Both the position numbers and the translations under genes were made by a program. 17,401 nt of DNA from CAZONU01 sp965370045 (lineage in GTDB: Bacteria; Planctomycetota; SZUA-567; JAKLDR01): NCBI GenBank assembly GCA_965370045.1, contig CBDUSI010000095.1:1-17401 (forward strand), read 5' to 3'. Of this stretch, positions 1-7,745 are shown piece after piece (positions within the stretch are counted from its first letter, which is position 1; every line of letters starts with the position of its first letter). Under the pieces are notes generated by a model, which had not been told where the DNA came from, did not search any database, and was given only the letters and a program-made list of their open reading frames with translations.

Positions 1-194
1 GCGGTCACAAGTCCGGGAGAAAACGCGGGAACATATCCGTCATCCGTGACTCAGGGCTTAGTCGCCATCCCTGGCGACGGCTCGCTTAAAGTCGCTCGCC
101 GCTCCGGGCCGGCCCGTTCCTCCGGAACGGTGCGTCCCTCCGCCGATTCCGCCTCCGTCCGGCCCCGCGACGGGCCTCATTAGATGGCGGGCGG
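1..194. other. Intergenic region with two hairpins
   Basis: No credible gene is seen here. The stretch holds two perfect inverted repeats: 61-78 (GTCGCCA, 4-base loop, TGGCGAC) and 114-130 (CCGTTCC, 3-base loop, GGAACGG). A weaker GGCCC/GGGCC pair lies near 160-176. They lie downstream of the minus-strand operon that ends at 195, so they could stop or stabilise its transcript, but none is followed by a T-run on the minus strand. They could equally belong to something cut off by the window edge. Confidence 0.5.
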
Positions 195-950
195 CTACTC
201 CTCGTGCTGCTTCTCCCTGTGGGCCTGGGCGCTCTGCACCAGGAAGCCCAGGACGGCCAGCCCCACCGCCGCGCCCAGCAGCACCGGCCGCAGCTCCTGC
301 CGCTCCAGCGGCCAGCGCAGGCTCAGCACCCCGTAGACCACCGCCAGCCCCCCAAGGATCGCGGAGTAGGCCATGATCAGCGGCTTGTAAACAAGAAAAG
401 TCAACGCCCCGCCCACCAGCAATCCGCCTATCGCGCAGAGGATCAGCGGCATGCTGCCACCCATCCAGTTCCCGACGGCCAATCCCAAGGCCATGCCCAC
501 CACCGCCCCGCTCAGGGTGCGGATCATGACCTCCGTGGGCCAGGCGGCCAGCCCGCCGACCAGCCCGCCCAGGAACCCGCCCACGAAGGCGCCGGTCTGC
601 CCGGCGGCCACCCAGCCCAGCCCCCCGGCCAGCGACGCGCCGATGGCGAAGCCGATAAGCACCACGGTAAGCCGGTACAGCGGCCAGCCGAAAAAGAGCA
701 CCACGATGCCCATGATCACCGCCACCAGCCCGCCGGCGAAGGTCATGGTCGGGAAGCCCAGCCGGGCGCCGTCCCCCGCCGCCGCCGCCAGCGCCCCGGT
801 GTGCCGGCCGTAGAGCAGCCCCACCAGGGCCAGCACCAGGGCTGCGGCCAGCCCGGCCAGGGCCAGGGCCTTGTCCCGCCGCCCGGCGTGGCGCAGCTCC
901 TCGACCTTGGGCCTGTGGGCCAGGCTCGAACGCTTACGTTCCGGGGCCAT
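195..950 (-). CDS. Multi-pass membrane protein, glycine-rich, DUF4203-like
   Basis: This 251-residue protein has a basic, cytoplasmic-looking N-terminus (residues 1-27, rich in K/R) followed by about seven or eight hydrophobic segments, roughly at 28-47, 68-90, 92-112, 118-137, 143-161, 166-188, 190-210 and 222-239. The segments are unusually rich in Gly and Ala, with GG and GxxxG pairs that suggest close helix packing. The C-terminus is short, polar and charged. The spacing of glycine-rich helices resembles DUF4203-type membrane proteins, but I do not recognise a function. Its start lies 17 bases inside the end of birA, so it is the last gene of the operon and probably translationally coupled. 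The ribosome site before the ATG is modest (GGACGAAG). Confidence 0.75.
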   Translation of the reverse strand: MAPERKRSSLAHRPKVEELRHAGRRDKALALAGLAAALVLALVGLLYGRHTGALAAAAGDGARLGFPTMTFAGGLVAVIMGIVVLFFGWPLYRLTVVLIGFAIGASLAGGLGWVAAGQTGAFVGGFLGGLVGGLAAWPTEVMIRTLSGAVVGMALGLAVGNWMGGSMPLILCAIGGLLVGGALTFLVYKPLIMAYSAILGGLAVVYGVLSLRWPLERQELRPVLLGAAVGLAVLGFLVQSAQAHREKQHEE

Positions 951-1737
951 CTTCGTCCAACTCCAGGCTGCCCGTCGCGGCGGTCAGGCGCTGGCCGTCC
1001 CCGCGCTCGATGACCACTTGGCCGACCTCGTCGACGCCCAGCAGCGTGCCGGCCAGGTCCGTGCCCGCGACGCGCACCGCCCGCCCGCGCCAGGCCAGCC
1101 GCCGGGTGACGTCCAGACGAACGCTCTCCCAGGGCTCAGGCGCCTCCCCGAAGAGCGCGCCGAGCTCGATGAGCAGCATCGCCAGCAGCCACTTGCGGTC
1201 GGGAGGCTCACCCAGCCCGGCGGCCAGGCTGGTGGCCCGGCCGGTGAGCTCCGCGGGGAAGTCCTCCGGACCCTGCAACACGTTAATGCCCAGGCCCAGC
1301 CCGGCGGCCGCGCCCCGGGACTCGATCAGGATGCCCCCGAACTTGCCCCCGGCGAGCAGCAAGTCATTGGGCCACTTGACCGCCGGGTCGACCCCGCAGA
1401 ACTTCGCGGCCGCACGGCAGACGGCCAGCGCCGCCGACAGCGCCGCCCGCCCGGAGTCCTCCGACGGCGGCGCGGGGCGCAGCAGGACCGAAAACAGCAG
1501 GGAGCTTCCCGCCGGAGCCAGCCAGGCGGCGCCCTGCCGGCCGCGACCGGCGGTCTGTTGGTCGGCCGCGAAGACCGCCCCGCCCGGAGCTCCGAGCTCC
1601 GCGGCGGCGAAAGCCATGTCCTGGGTGGAGGAGGTGGAGGCGACGTACTCGAAGCGCGCGCGGCCCAGTGCGGGCTCGGGAAGCTCGGCCGCCCAGCAGG
1701 CGGCCTCTTCCGCGGAGGAGAATAGGGGGCCGTCCAT
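934..1737 (-). CDS. birA: Biotin--[acetyl-CoA-carboxylase] ligase, catalytic form without HTH
   Basis: This 267-residue enzyme activates biotin with ATP and transfers it to the lysine of biotin carboxyl carrier proteins in the cytoplasm. Family motifs are in order: STSSTQD (34-40), the biotinyl-AMP loop GRGRQG (64-69), KWPNDLL (121-127), GKFGGILIE (131-139) and GLGIN (148-152). A small SH3-like C-terminal domain follows from about 214. There is no N-terminal helix-turn-helix, so this is a group I ligase that should not repress biotin genes as the E. coli protein does. The reading frame stays open upstream across the amidase gene, but homology begins at the ATG at 1737. That ATG shares its A with the amidase stop (TGATG), a classic stop-start coupling. 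Confidence 0.95.
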   Translation of the reverse strand: MDGPLFSSAEEAACWAAELPEPALGRARFEYVASTSSTQDMAFAAAELGAPGGAVFAADQQTAGRGRQGAAWLAPAGSSLLFSVLLRPAPPSEDSGRAALSAALAVCRAAAKFCGVDPAVKWPNDLLLAGGKFGGILIESRGAAAGLGLGINVLQGPEDFPAELTGRATSLAAGLGEPPDRKWLLAMLLIELGALFGEAPEPWESVRLDVTRRLAWRGRAVRVAGTDLAGTLLGVDEVGQVVIERGDGQRLTAATGSLELDEDGPGT

Positions 1738-2729
1738 CACTCGGCCAGCTTGAGTCGCGCCAGGTGGCGCCTGACGTCGTCGATGAAATCCCCCTTGGGA
1801 AAGTACTCTCCGGGACAGATAGTCTGGCCGACGTCGCGATGAACGAGGATGTTCTGGGAGGATATTCCCCGCTTGAGCGCCAGGTAGAGCACCAGGAAGC
1901 GCAGGCTCTCCATCTGCTTCCTGGTGGGCGGCGCCCCGTGCCCGGGATGCAGGCGCTTCTGCTTGCCCTTGGTCATCTCCGCGTCGCTGGCGAAGTCGCC
2001 CACCAGGCAGATGCCGATGCCCTCGATGTTGTACTTGTTGCCCTTGCTCCTGGTGTGAGCGCCCACCCGCTGCGCGGTCCACCGACCGCCGGCCTCGATC
2101 TGGCCGTCGCGGCTCCCGTTGCCGTTGCCGATGACGAAGTGATAGCCCAGGCTCTCCCATCCGCGTCCCTCTCGGTGGTAGCGGTCGAAGGCCTCGGCCG
2201 AGCCGCGCACCCCCCCGGAGTGGTGCACGACGACGTACTTCCAGGCCGCGTACCCGACGCCCTCCCCCAACCGCCATATCTTGTCGCCGCTGGCCAGGAT
2301 CTGCTTGCGGTCGAAGCGCCGGCGCAGCTCGGCCACGCTCTCGGAGAAACGCCGGACCGCGGGCAGGTCGCCGATAAGCGGCACGCTCTCGGCGGGTTCG
2401 GCGCGCACGGATATCTCGTCCGCGAAGCCGGTGTAATGGATGGCGGCCAGTTCCATGATGTCCTTCATCTGCCTGCGGCAACCGCCCGCGTCGAGGTAGC
2501 GGGAGTCTTCGGGCGTATAGCGAAGGTTGAGGACCAGCTTCTGCTCGCTGACTTCCAGGCCCCCGCGGACCGGGCGACCGATCTCCCTGGACAGCTCGGC
2601 GACCAGGGTCTCAATGCGATCTCCCTCGAAGGTGGGATTGTAGCGGGTGGCGGTGGCCATGAAGACCAGAATCGCCGTCGAGACGCACACCAGCGCGCTC
2701 AGGCCGTAGCGGGTCCGGGGGTTGAGCAT
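1737..2729 (-). CDS. Membrane-anchored N-acetylmuramoyl-L-alanine amidase (PGRP/amidase_2 fold)
   Basis: This 330-residue protein has an N-terminal hydrophobic segment (about 9-26) that serves as a signal anchor, so the rest should lie outside the membrane. After a poorly conserved region (27-160) comes an amidase_2/PGRP domain at about 163-315. The T7-lysozyme-type zinc ligands are visible: H169 in VVVHHSGG, H297 in VHRDVG and C305 in TICPG, with the same eight-residue gap between the last two as in T7 lysozyme. It should cleave the amide bond between MurNAc and the stem peptide, in wall turnover or recycling. The ATG at 2729 has a GAGG site 5 bases upstream. It follows the esterase stop by 15 bases and overlaps birA by one base. 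Confidence 0.88.
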   Translation of the reverse strand: MLNPRTRYGLSALVCVSTAILVFMATATRYNPTFEGDRIETLVAELSREIGRPVRGGLEVSEQKLVLNLRYTPEDSRYLDAGGCRRQMKDIMELAAIHYTGFADEISVRAEPAESVPLIGDLPAVRRFSESVAELRRRFDRKQILASGDKIWRLGEGVGYAAWKYVVVHHSGGVRGSAEAFDRYHREGRGWESLGYHFVIGNGNGSRDGQIEAGGRWTAQRVGAHTRSKGNKYNIEGIGICLVGDFASDAEMTKGKQKRLHPGHGAPPTRKQMESLRFLVLYLALKRGISSQNILVHRDVGQTICPGEYFPKGDFIDDVRRHLARLKLAE

Positions 2730-2744
2730 GGGTACCTCGTCACC

Positions 2745-5267
2745 TCACTTCTCGAGCCGCGCGCCCCCCCAGGCGGCGCTGCCCAGGTGCCAGTCGTACT
2801 TGCCGGCGGCGATGACCTCAAGTTCCAGTCGCCGCACGCCGGAGACGCTTACTACTATATCGGCCGGTTCATCGGCCGGCCCCAGCGGTTCGCTGCGGTA
2901 AAGCTCGCGTCCGTCCCCGCGGACTATGAATATCATGGATCCGTGATCCACCCGCGGCTCGCTGAGGTCCCCCAGCCGCCGGCCCTCCAGGTCCGCGCCA
3001 ATCGTGGCCGCGAACTCCCGGAAGGCCCCGCCCGCCTCGTAGACCAGCCGGCTGGGGACACGCGCGCCCAGGCCGTGTTCGAACTTCCGGCGGGGATCCC
3101 CCACCGAAAGCGAGCGTCCCCCCCAGCTCCGGCCGAAGCCCAGCGGCCCGCGCAGCTGGTGCACTTCGGCGGGGAGCAGCTCGTCGAGCCACAGGCGCTT
3201 TTCTGCAGTGGCTTCGGCCACCGACGCGTAGCGCGGTGCCGCGCCCGGCAGCTTCGCCGCGGCAGCGGCGTCCCGCCCCCAGGTCAGTTGCGGATCGATC
3301 CGCCACTTCGAGTCGAACAGGCCCACCTTCACGAACGACTCCGGCCCGCCCGTCTTCTCGTCGAAGAGCGCCCATCCGAACCAGCGGCGGTTCTCGTGGA
3401 CCGTCCAGTCGAAGCCGTTGCCGAAGCGGTTGTTGACGTCGACCAGCGCCCGCCAGGAGGCGCCCCACACCACGGCCAGCGACCGCCGGGGGTTGAAGGG
3501 GCTGGGCCAGGCGAACTGCAGCCCCAGGGTTTCCGGGTCGCCGGAGAGCTCCGCGCCGTCCCGCAACTTGACGGTGCCCTTCCCGAAAACAAAAGGCGGC
3601 GACTGCCCCGCGGCAGCCAGCTCCTTGAGCGCCCGGGCGGTGACCGAGTTCTCCCCGGGCCCCCCGAAGAGCACCAGGCCGCACTCTTTGAGGACCTTCT
3701 CGGGCGCCGCGCTGTCGGCGTAGACCCGCGGGAACCCGAAATATCGCCGGCGCCACTCGGCGGCCAGGCGGCGGGCCTCGCGGGCCAGCGCGGCCTTGAG
3801 CTTCTCGTCGTTGCCCTGCGTGCCGTAGACGATCACGAACGGCCGCCAGAAGACCAGCGCGAACTCGTGCGGGGGGGCCGCGGTGGGACGCTCCGCACGA
3901 CGCCATTTATCCCCGTCCTTAACGCAATAGACCCGCCCGCGCGGAGCGGCGCCCAGGTCGCGGCCGTCGACGCTGACGGCAACCTCGCCCTCCGCATCCA
4001 GCGGGGCCGCGGTCAGGTCCAACTCCAGCGCCGCGCAGTTCCTGGTGGTTACCTCCACCGCTCGGCCCCCGATGACCTCGGCGGTCACTTGGGCGAGCTC
4101 CAGGGGACGCGCGGGGACCACCCGCTTCACCCAGTAGGCCCCCGGCCAGCGGCCGTCGGTCGCGTAGCGCACCCGGGCGGGCCGCGCCTTCCGCCTGTGC
4201 TCCAGGAGCCAGGCGGCCTGCTCCTCGCGGGTCTGGCCGTAGGCCACGTTGTGCCCGAAGCCGATCATCTCGTGGTATTCGGTCTCGGCGCCGGCCTTCT
4301 CGAGGGCCGCCACCATGCTGCGGGCGTGCCCGACGGGCACCACGGAATCCTCGTCGCCGTGGATAACCCGCGAGGGCACGTGGAGCAGGTTGCCCGCGTA
4401 GGCCACCGGGCTGTCCAGGCCCTCCAGGCGCCGCAGGGCCCAGCGAACCGAGCCTCTCTCCGGTTCCGGGACATCCTCTTCCCAGAGCTGCTCCCAGACG
4501 CGATCGTCGGCGTTGGCGCTGGCGGCCACCAGCGCGGCGAAGCGGTCCGGGTAGTGCGTCGCCAGGTGCCAGGCGCCGGTGCCCCCCATGGAAGCCCCGC
4601 CCAGATAAACCCGGTCGGCGTCGATGTTATAGAGCCGCTTGACTTCCTCCAGCGCGGCGAGCACGTCGGCCTCCGCCGGGCCCATGTAGTCCACCGAACC
4701 CTTCCCGTAAGGCGAAAGCACGATGAGTTCTTCGCCGTAGTCCGGCGCGCGGTGTCCCTGGAAGGGCACCAGCTTGCCCCGGCCGTGAAGGTGGACCATC
4801 AGCGGCCAGCCGCGGGCCGGGTCGTAGGCGTCGGGAACGCGCAACGAATAGGTGGTCAGGTCGCCATCGACCGGCGAGCGGAAGCCCCGCAGGGCCACGC
4901 CGGTCGCGCCGCCCAGCGGATCGCGGCCGGCCTCCAGCTCGGCCAGGGACTTCTCCAGGGCGGCCACTTCCTCGCGCGCCGAGCGGAAGAGCAACACCTT
5001 GCTCGACTCACGCAGGCGCGGGAGCCGCCACTGCAAGTAAGCGCACTGGGCCCGCAGCGAAAGCGGCGTGGCCGGGTCAACATCGGCGGGGAGGGCCTTC
5101 TCCAGGGCGACCAGGCGCGCGGCGGCCCGGTCCAACCGCTCGGCCAGGCTCTGCCCGATGCGCCGGCGCACCCCAAGGAGGGCCACGAGGACGACGATCA
5201 GGGTCGCCAGCACGGCGAGGGAGGTGAGCACGATGCGCTTTCTCAGGGCCGGTGTGAGGGGCTTCAA
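2745..5267 (-). CDS. Membrane-anchored alpha/beta-hydrolase esterase with C-terminal NPCBM domain
   Basis: This 840-residue protein starts with a basic stretch and a single membrane helix (about 11-32), then a coiled-coil-like region (35-115). An alpha/beta-hydrolase domain of the prolyl-oligopeptidase/PHB-depolymerase type spans about 135-360. The nucleophile is S226 in GGASMGG, the likely acid D307 in HGDEDSVVP and the histidine H339 in GFGHN. The region 380-690 is of the kind appended to large secreted esterases and has no clear motif. Residues about 693-836 form an NPCBM domain (WLDELLP, FEHGLGA, ATIGAD, ending DWHLGSAAW), a carbohydrate-binding fold. An extracytoplasmic carbohydrate esterase or peptidase is the likely role; the substrate is unknown. 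The start is a TTG at 5267, overlapping the coaD stop by four bases. A GTG at codon 13 would break into the membrane helix. Confidence 0.85.
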   Translation of the reverse strand: MKPLTPALRKRIVLTSLAVLATLIVVLVALLGVRRRIGQSLAERLDRAAARLVALEKALPADVDPATPLSLRAQCAYLQWRLPRLRESSKVLLFRSAREEVAALEKSLAELEAGRDPLGGATGVALRGFRSPVDGDLTTYSLRVPDAYDPARGWPLMVHLHGRGKLVPFQGHRAPDYGEELIVLSPYGKGSVDYMGPAEADVLAALEEVKRLYNIDADRVYLGGASMGGTGAWHLATHYPDRFAALVAASANADDRVWEQLWEEDVPEPERGSVRWALRRLEGLDSPVAYAGNLLHVPSRVIHGDEDSVVPVGHARSMVAALEKAGAETEYHEMIGFGHNVAYGQTREEQAAWLLEHRRKARPARVRYATDGRWPGAYWVKRVVPARPLELAQVTAEVIGGRAVEVTTRNCAALELDLTAAPLDAEGEVAVSVDGRDLGAAPRGRVYCVKDGDKWRRAERPTAAPPHEFALVFWRPFVIVYGTQGNDEKLKAALAREARRLAAEWRRRYFGFPRVYADSAAPEKVLKECGLVLFGGPGENSVTARALKELAAAGQSPPFVFGKGTVKLRDGAELSGDPETLGLQFAWPSPFNPRRSLAVVWGASWRALVDVNNRFGNGFDWTVHENRRWFGWALFDEKTGGPESFVKVGLFDSKWRIDPQLTWGRDAAAAAKLPGAAPRYASVAEATAEKRLWLDELLPAEVHQLRGPLGFGRSWGGRSLSVGDPRRKFEHGLGARVPSRLVYEAGGAFREFAATIGADLEGRRLGDLSEPRVDHGSMIFIVRGDGRELYRSEPLGPADEPADIVVSVSGVRRLELEVIAAGKYDWHLGSAAWGGARLEK

Positions 5268-5755
5268 TTCTTCTTCTTGCGTTTCCGGAAGCGGGCGACC
5301 AGCGCCGCGCGCACCGGCTCGGGCACGAAGGCGGCCACGTCCCGGCCCATGGAGGCCACCTCCCTGACCAGCCCGGAGTTGGTGGCGGCGTGCTCGGGGC
5401 TGGCCACCACGAAGACCGTCTCCAGCCGGGGTTCCAGCCGCCGGTTGAAGAGCGCCATCTGGACCTCGTAGTCGTAGTCGGAAAGCGTGCGCAGCCCGCG
5501 AAGCACCACCCCCGCCCGGGCCGCGGCCAGGTAGTCGACCAGGGCGCCCGAGAAGCTGGCCACCCGGACGCCGGCCAGGCCCTTCACCGATGCGCGGATC
5601 AGCCTGACGCGCTCGGCCAGCGGGAAGAGCGGCTTCTTGCTCTCTCCCCTGGCCACTGCCACGGTCAGAGACCCGAAGAGCTTGAGCCCGCGCCCGACCA
5701 CGTCCAGATGGCCGTTGGTAAAGGGGTCGAAAGTCCCGGGATAAACGGCATGCAT
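5264..5755 (-). CDS. coaD: Phosphopantetheine adenylyltransferase
   Basis: This 163-residue enzyme transfers AMP from ATP to 4'-phosphopantetheine, the penultimate step of coenzyme A synthesis. The nucleotidyltransferase start YPGTFDPFTNGH (5-16) carries the T/HxGH motif with H16. Further on are the substrate-binding lysines near 40-41, RGLR (87-90), the DYEVQMALFNR stretch (95-105) and the ATP-binding NSGLVREVA (126-134). Length is normal for the family. The ATG at 5755 has a strong GGAGGAG site about 7 bases upstream. The frame runs open further upstream, but that is only the antisense of the FHA gene. The C-terminus is a run of lysines and arginines. It is the first gene of the minus-strand operon. 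Confidence 0.96.
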   Translation of the reverse strand: MHAVYPGTFDPFTNGHLDVVGRGLKLFGSLTVAVARGESKKPLFPLAERVRLIRASVKGLAGVRVASFSGALVDYLAAARAGVVLRGLRTLSDYDYEVQMALFNRRLEPRLETVFVVASPEHAATNSGLVREVASMGRDVAAFVPEPVRAALVARFRKRKKKN

Positions 5756-5776
5756 GATCAGCTCTCCTCCCCCGCC

Positions 5777-5805
5777 ATCATAACCCCCGGCGGCTTCGGA
5801 GGCAA
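5777..5805 (-). promoter_or_regulatory. Sigma-70-like promoter for the coaD operon
   Basis: On the minus strand a -35 box TTGCCT (5805-5800) and a -10 box TATGAT (5782-5777) are separated by exactly 17 bases. The predicted transcript start falls near 5770, at the edge of the GGAGGAG ribosome site, giving a leader of only about 15 bases. Confidence 0.6.
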
Positions 5806-5842
5806 GGGCTGCGCTCGCGGCCCGCAGGGGCCGTTCCGTCCA

Positions 5843-5871
5843 TTGACTGGGAGCAGCCAAATCACTACCAT
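5843..5871 (+). promoter_or_regulatory. Sigma-70-like promoter for the FHA-MFS pair
   Basis: TTGACT (5843-5848) and TACCAT (5866-5871) are separated by 17 bases. They sit about 38 bases before the GTG chosen as the FHA start, which leaves a leader of about 30 bases containing a GGAGG site. It is divergent from the coaD promoter in the same 153-base gap. Confidence 0.55.
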
Positions 5872-5908
5872 AGCCGACCTGGACATCGAACACTGGGAGG
5901 AAAAGCCG

Positions 5909-6421
5909 GTGGCCAAGCTGATGGTAACCAGCAAAGACGGGGAACAGACCGTGCACGAGATGTCCGGCGTGGTGCTCGTCGGCCGGTCCGCCGAGTGCCA
6001 GGTGCGGCTTTCCGGCGACCCCAAGATCAGCCGCCAGCACTGCAAGATCGAGCCGCGCGGCAAGGACTTCATGCTCACCGACCTCAACAGCGCCAACGGC
6101 ACCCGCTGGAACGACCAGAACATCGGCCGGCAAAAGGTGGCGCTCAACAGCGGCGACGTTATCCGGGTGGGCGGCGCGGAGATACGCTTCCAGGCCGGCG
6201 GCGCCGCGGCCGGCGCCAACAAGTTCATCGACAAGCTCGGCGGCTTCTTCGACAAGCTCTTCAAGCGGAGCGGCGCCGCGCAGGAAAGCGGCGAGGCGGT
6301 CTTCGGCGAGAAGACCGTAACCTGCACCTGCGGGGCGGTGCTCAGCATCGCCGGCAAGAACCCCGGCCAGAAGGTCGGCTGCCCGCGCTGCAAGAAGATC
6401 TACGTCATCCCCGGAAAGTAA
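5909..6421 (+). CDS. FHA-domain protein with C-terminal zinc ribbon
   Basis: This 170-residue protein has an FHA domain at about 3-95, which binds phosphothreonine. The phosphopeptide-binding residues are present: GRS (25-27), SRQH (41-44) and NSANGT (60-65). A short Ala/Gly linker and a basic amphipathic helix (NKFIDKLGGFFDKLFKR, 104-120) follow. Two cysteine pairs, C139/C141 and C158/C161, form a small zinc-ribbon-like end. It probably reads out Ser/Thr-kinase signalling; no kinase lies in the window. The start is a GTG with GGAGG eight bases upstream; the next ATG at 5921 lacks such a site. The frame is open further upstream, but that part runs antisense through coaD. The MFS gene follows after 7 bases. 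Confidence 0.88.
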   Translation: MAKLMVTSKDGEQTVHEMSGVVLVGRSAECQVRLSGDPKISRQHCKIEPRGKDFMLTDLNSANGTRWNDQNIGRQKVALNSGDVIRVGGAEIRFQAGGAAAGANKFIDKLGGFFDKLFKRSGAAQESGEAVFGEKTVTCTCGAVLSIAGKNPGQKVGCPRCKKIYVIPGK

Positions 6422-6428
6422 GCAGGAA

Positions 6429-7652
6429 GTGCCCTCCCCCGCCCCGGCCCGCGCCGGGCTCGTCCGCCTGGCCCGCCGCAATTTCGCGTACGTGGCCGCC
6501 TTCGTCATGGACATCTCCATGGCCTCGGGCGTCCTGGCCGGCGCCTACTGGGCCAAGGAGGAGTTCGGGGCCAGCCCCGCCCAACTGGGGCTCTTCGCGC
6601 TGTTCACCGCCGGCGCCTACGTGCTGGCCAGCCTGTTCTTCGGGAAGCTCGCGGACCGCTGGGGCCGGCGGCGGAACATCTTCCTGGCCTGCGCGATATG
6701 CACCACCTCCTTCGCCCTGATACTGCACGCCACCCGCCTGTGGCACCTCTACGCGCTGATGACCACCTTCGCCATCGGGCAGGGGGCCTTCTGGCCGGCG
6801 CTGGAGGCGGACATCAGCGACAACTCCACGCCCCGCGAGCTGCCGGTGCGCATCGGGCGCTTCAACGTGGCCTGGTGCTCGGGCTTCGCGGTGGCCAGCC
6901 TGGGCGCCGGGGTGCTGGGGCAGATTTGCGGTCTGCTGCCGGTGATGGCCCTGGCCGCGGCGGGGGTGATGCTCGCCCTGGTGGTCTACCTCTTGCGCAC
7001 CTTCGAGCCGGAGAGCTTCCCGGCCCGCGAGCCGGACGAGTGCGCGGTCCGCAGGGCCGCGACCCGCGCGGGGACCTTCTGGAAGATGGCCCTGATCCTC
7101 AACTTCGCGGTCATGGGCCTCAACGGCGCGCTGCGCTACCACATGCCCTCGGTCACCGGCCAGGGCCGCAGCGCGCTGGGCGGCGCCTACCTGACCACGC
7201 TTTTCACCGCCGAGGTGCTGACCTTCATCGTCCTGGCCCGCTGGCACGGCTGGCACCACCGCGCGGCGCCGATGGCGGTCGGCGCCTGCCTGGCAATGGC
7301 CGGCGGCGTGATCTGCGGCCTCTCCAGCGCACCCATGCTCTTCGGCGCTGGCTGCGTCCTGATCGGGGTGGGTTGCGGGATCATCTATTACTCGAGCATC
7401 TACTACTCGATTTCCGCCGCGACCGACCGCGGGCACCGCGGAGGAATCCACGAGGCGGTGCTGGGCCTGGGCGCCGCGGTGATCCCCTACCTGGGCGGCG
7501 TGCTGGTCGCCGTTCCCTGGGCCGGCGGGCTGCTGAGCTGGCCGGACGGGACGCCCTTCCTGACCGCCGTCGCCGTGCTGCTGCTGGCCTCCGCGCTCTG
7601 CGCCGCGATTTACCTGCGCGTCAGAAGCGCGCCAGCCAGTCGTCCGCGCTGA
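6429..7652 (+). CDS. MFS transporter, substrate unknown
   Basis: This 407-residue protein has the hydrophobic pattern of a 12-helix major facilitator. Motif A between helices 2 and 3 is clear (GKLADRWGRRRN, 72-83). The first helix begins about residue 18, so the upstream GTG at 6429 is needed to keep it whole; the next ATG would cut into that helix. The ribosome site AGGA lies very close to this GTG, and the gene may rely on coupling to the FHA gene, which ends 7 bases earlier. The substrate cannot be told from sequence. Its 3' end is followed by only about 38 bases before the foreign cassette in the opposite strand. Confidence 0.87.
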   Translation: MPSPAPARAGLVRLARRNFAYVAAFVMDISMASGVLAGAYWAKEEFGASPAQLGLFALFTAGAYVLASLFFGKLADRWGRRRNIFLACAICTTSFALILHATRLWHLYALMTTFAIGQGAFWPALEADISDNSTPRELPVRIGRFNVAWCSGFAVASLGAGVLGQICGLLPVMALAAAGVMLALVVYLLRTFEPESFPAREPDECAVRRAATRAGTFWKMALILNFAVMGLNGALRYHMPSVTGQGRSALGGAYLTTLFTAEVLTFIVLARWHGWHHRAAPMAVGACLAMAGGVICGLSSAPMLFGAGCVLIGVGCGIIYYSSIYYSISAATDRGHRGGIHEAVLGLGAAVIPYLGGVLVAVPWAGGLLSWPDGTPFLTAVAVLLLASALCAAIYLRVRSAPASRPR

Positions 7653-7684
7653 CGTCACTGACGAACAGGCAGCCGGGGCGGATA

Positions 7685-7745
7685 GCAGAACGTCCGGCAT
7701 CAGCGGAGCAAGGTTCGAGCGTCCGCCCGCATGCCGTTGTTACGT
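7685..7745 (-). other. Putative integron attC recombination site
   Basis: Read on the minus strand, this 61-base element starts with ACGTAAC (R'' box, 7745-7739, consensus RYYYAAC) and ends with GTTCTGC (R' box, 7691-7685, consensus GTTRRRY). Between them are an imperfect inverted repeat CGGCAT/ATGCCG, then GCGGA/TCCGC, with unpaired bases that differ between the arms (GCGG against TG) and a short terminal loop. The LOG stop codon TAA lies inside the R'' box, as is usual for integron cassettes. The R' box departs from consensus after GTT; this fits insertion at a non-standard target, since those bases would come from the recipient. Geometry is seen directly; the attC identity is inference. 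Confidence 0.7.

Noticed and set aside
934..2481. A longer BirA reading frame with about 248 extra N-terminal residues
   Set aside because: The added part is the amidase gene read in another frame. The BirA homology begins at the ATG that overlaps the amidase stop.
1668..5471. A 1267-codon plus-strand open frame opposite birA, the amidase, the esterase and part of coaD
   Set aside because: Its translation has no domain signal and is rich in Pro, Gly, Arg and Ala as expected for antisense frames in high-GC DNA. The minus-strand genes beneath it have clear catalytic motifs.
5264..6520. A longer CoaD frame running through the FHA gene
   Set aside because: CoaD is normally about 160 residues and starts just before YPGTFDP. 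The extension is antisense to the FHA domain.
6405..7700. A 431-codon minus-strand frame opposite the MFS gene
   Set aside because: It is rich in Gly, Gln, His and Arg with no hydrophobic or catalytic pattern, and is a composition effect of the transporter gene.
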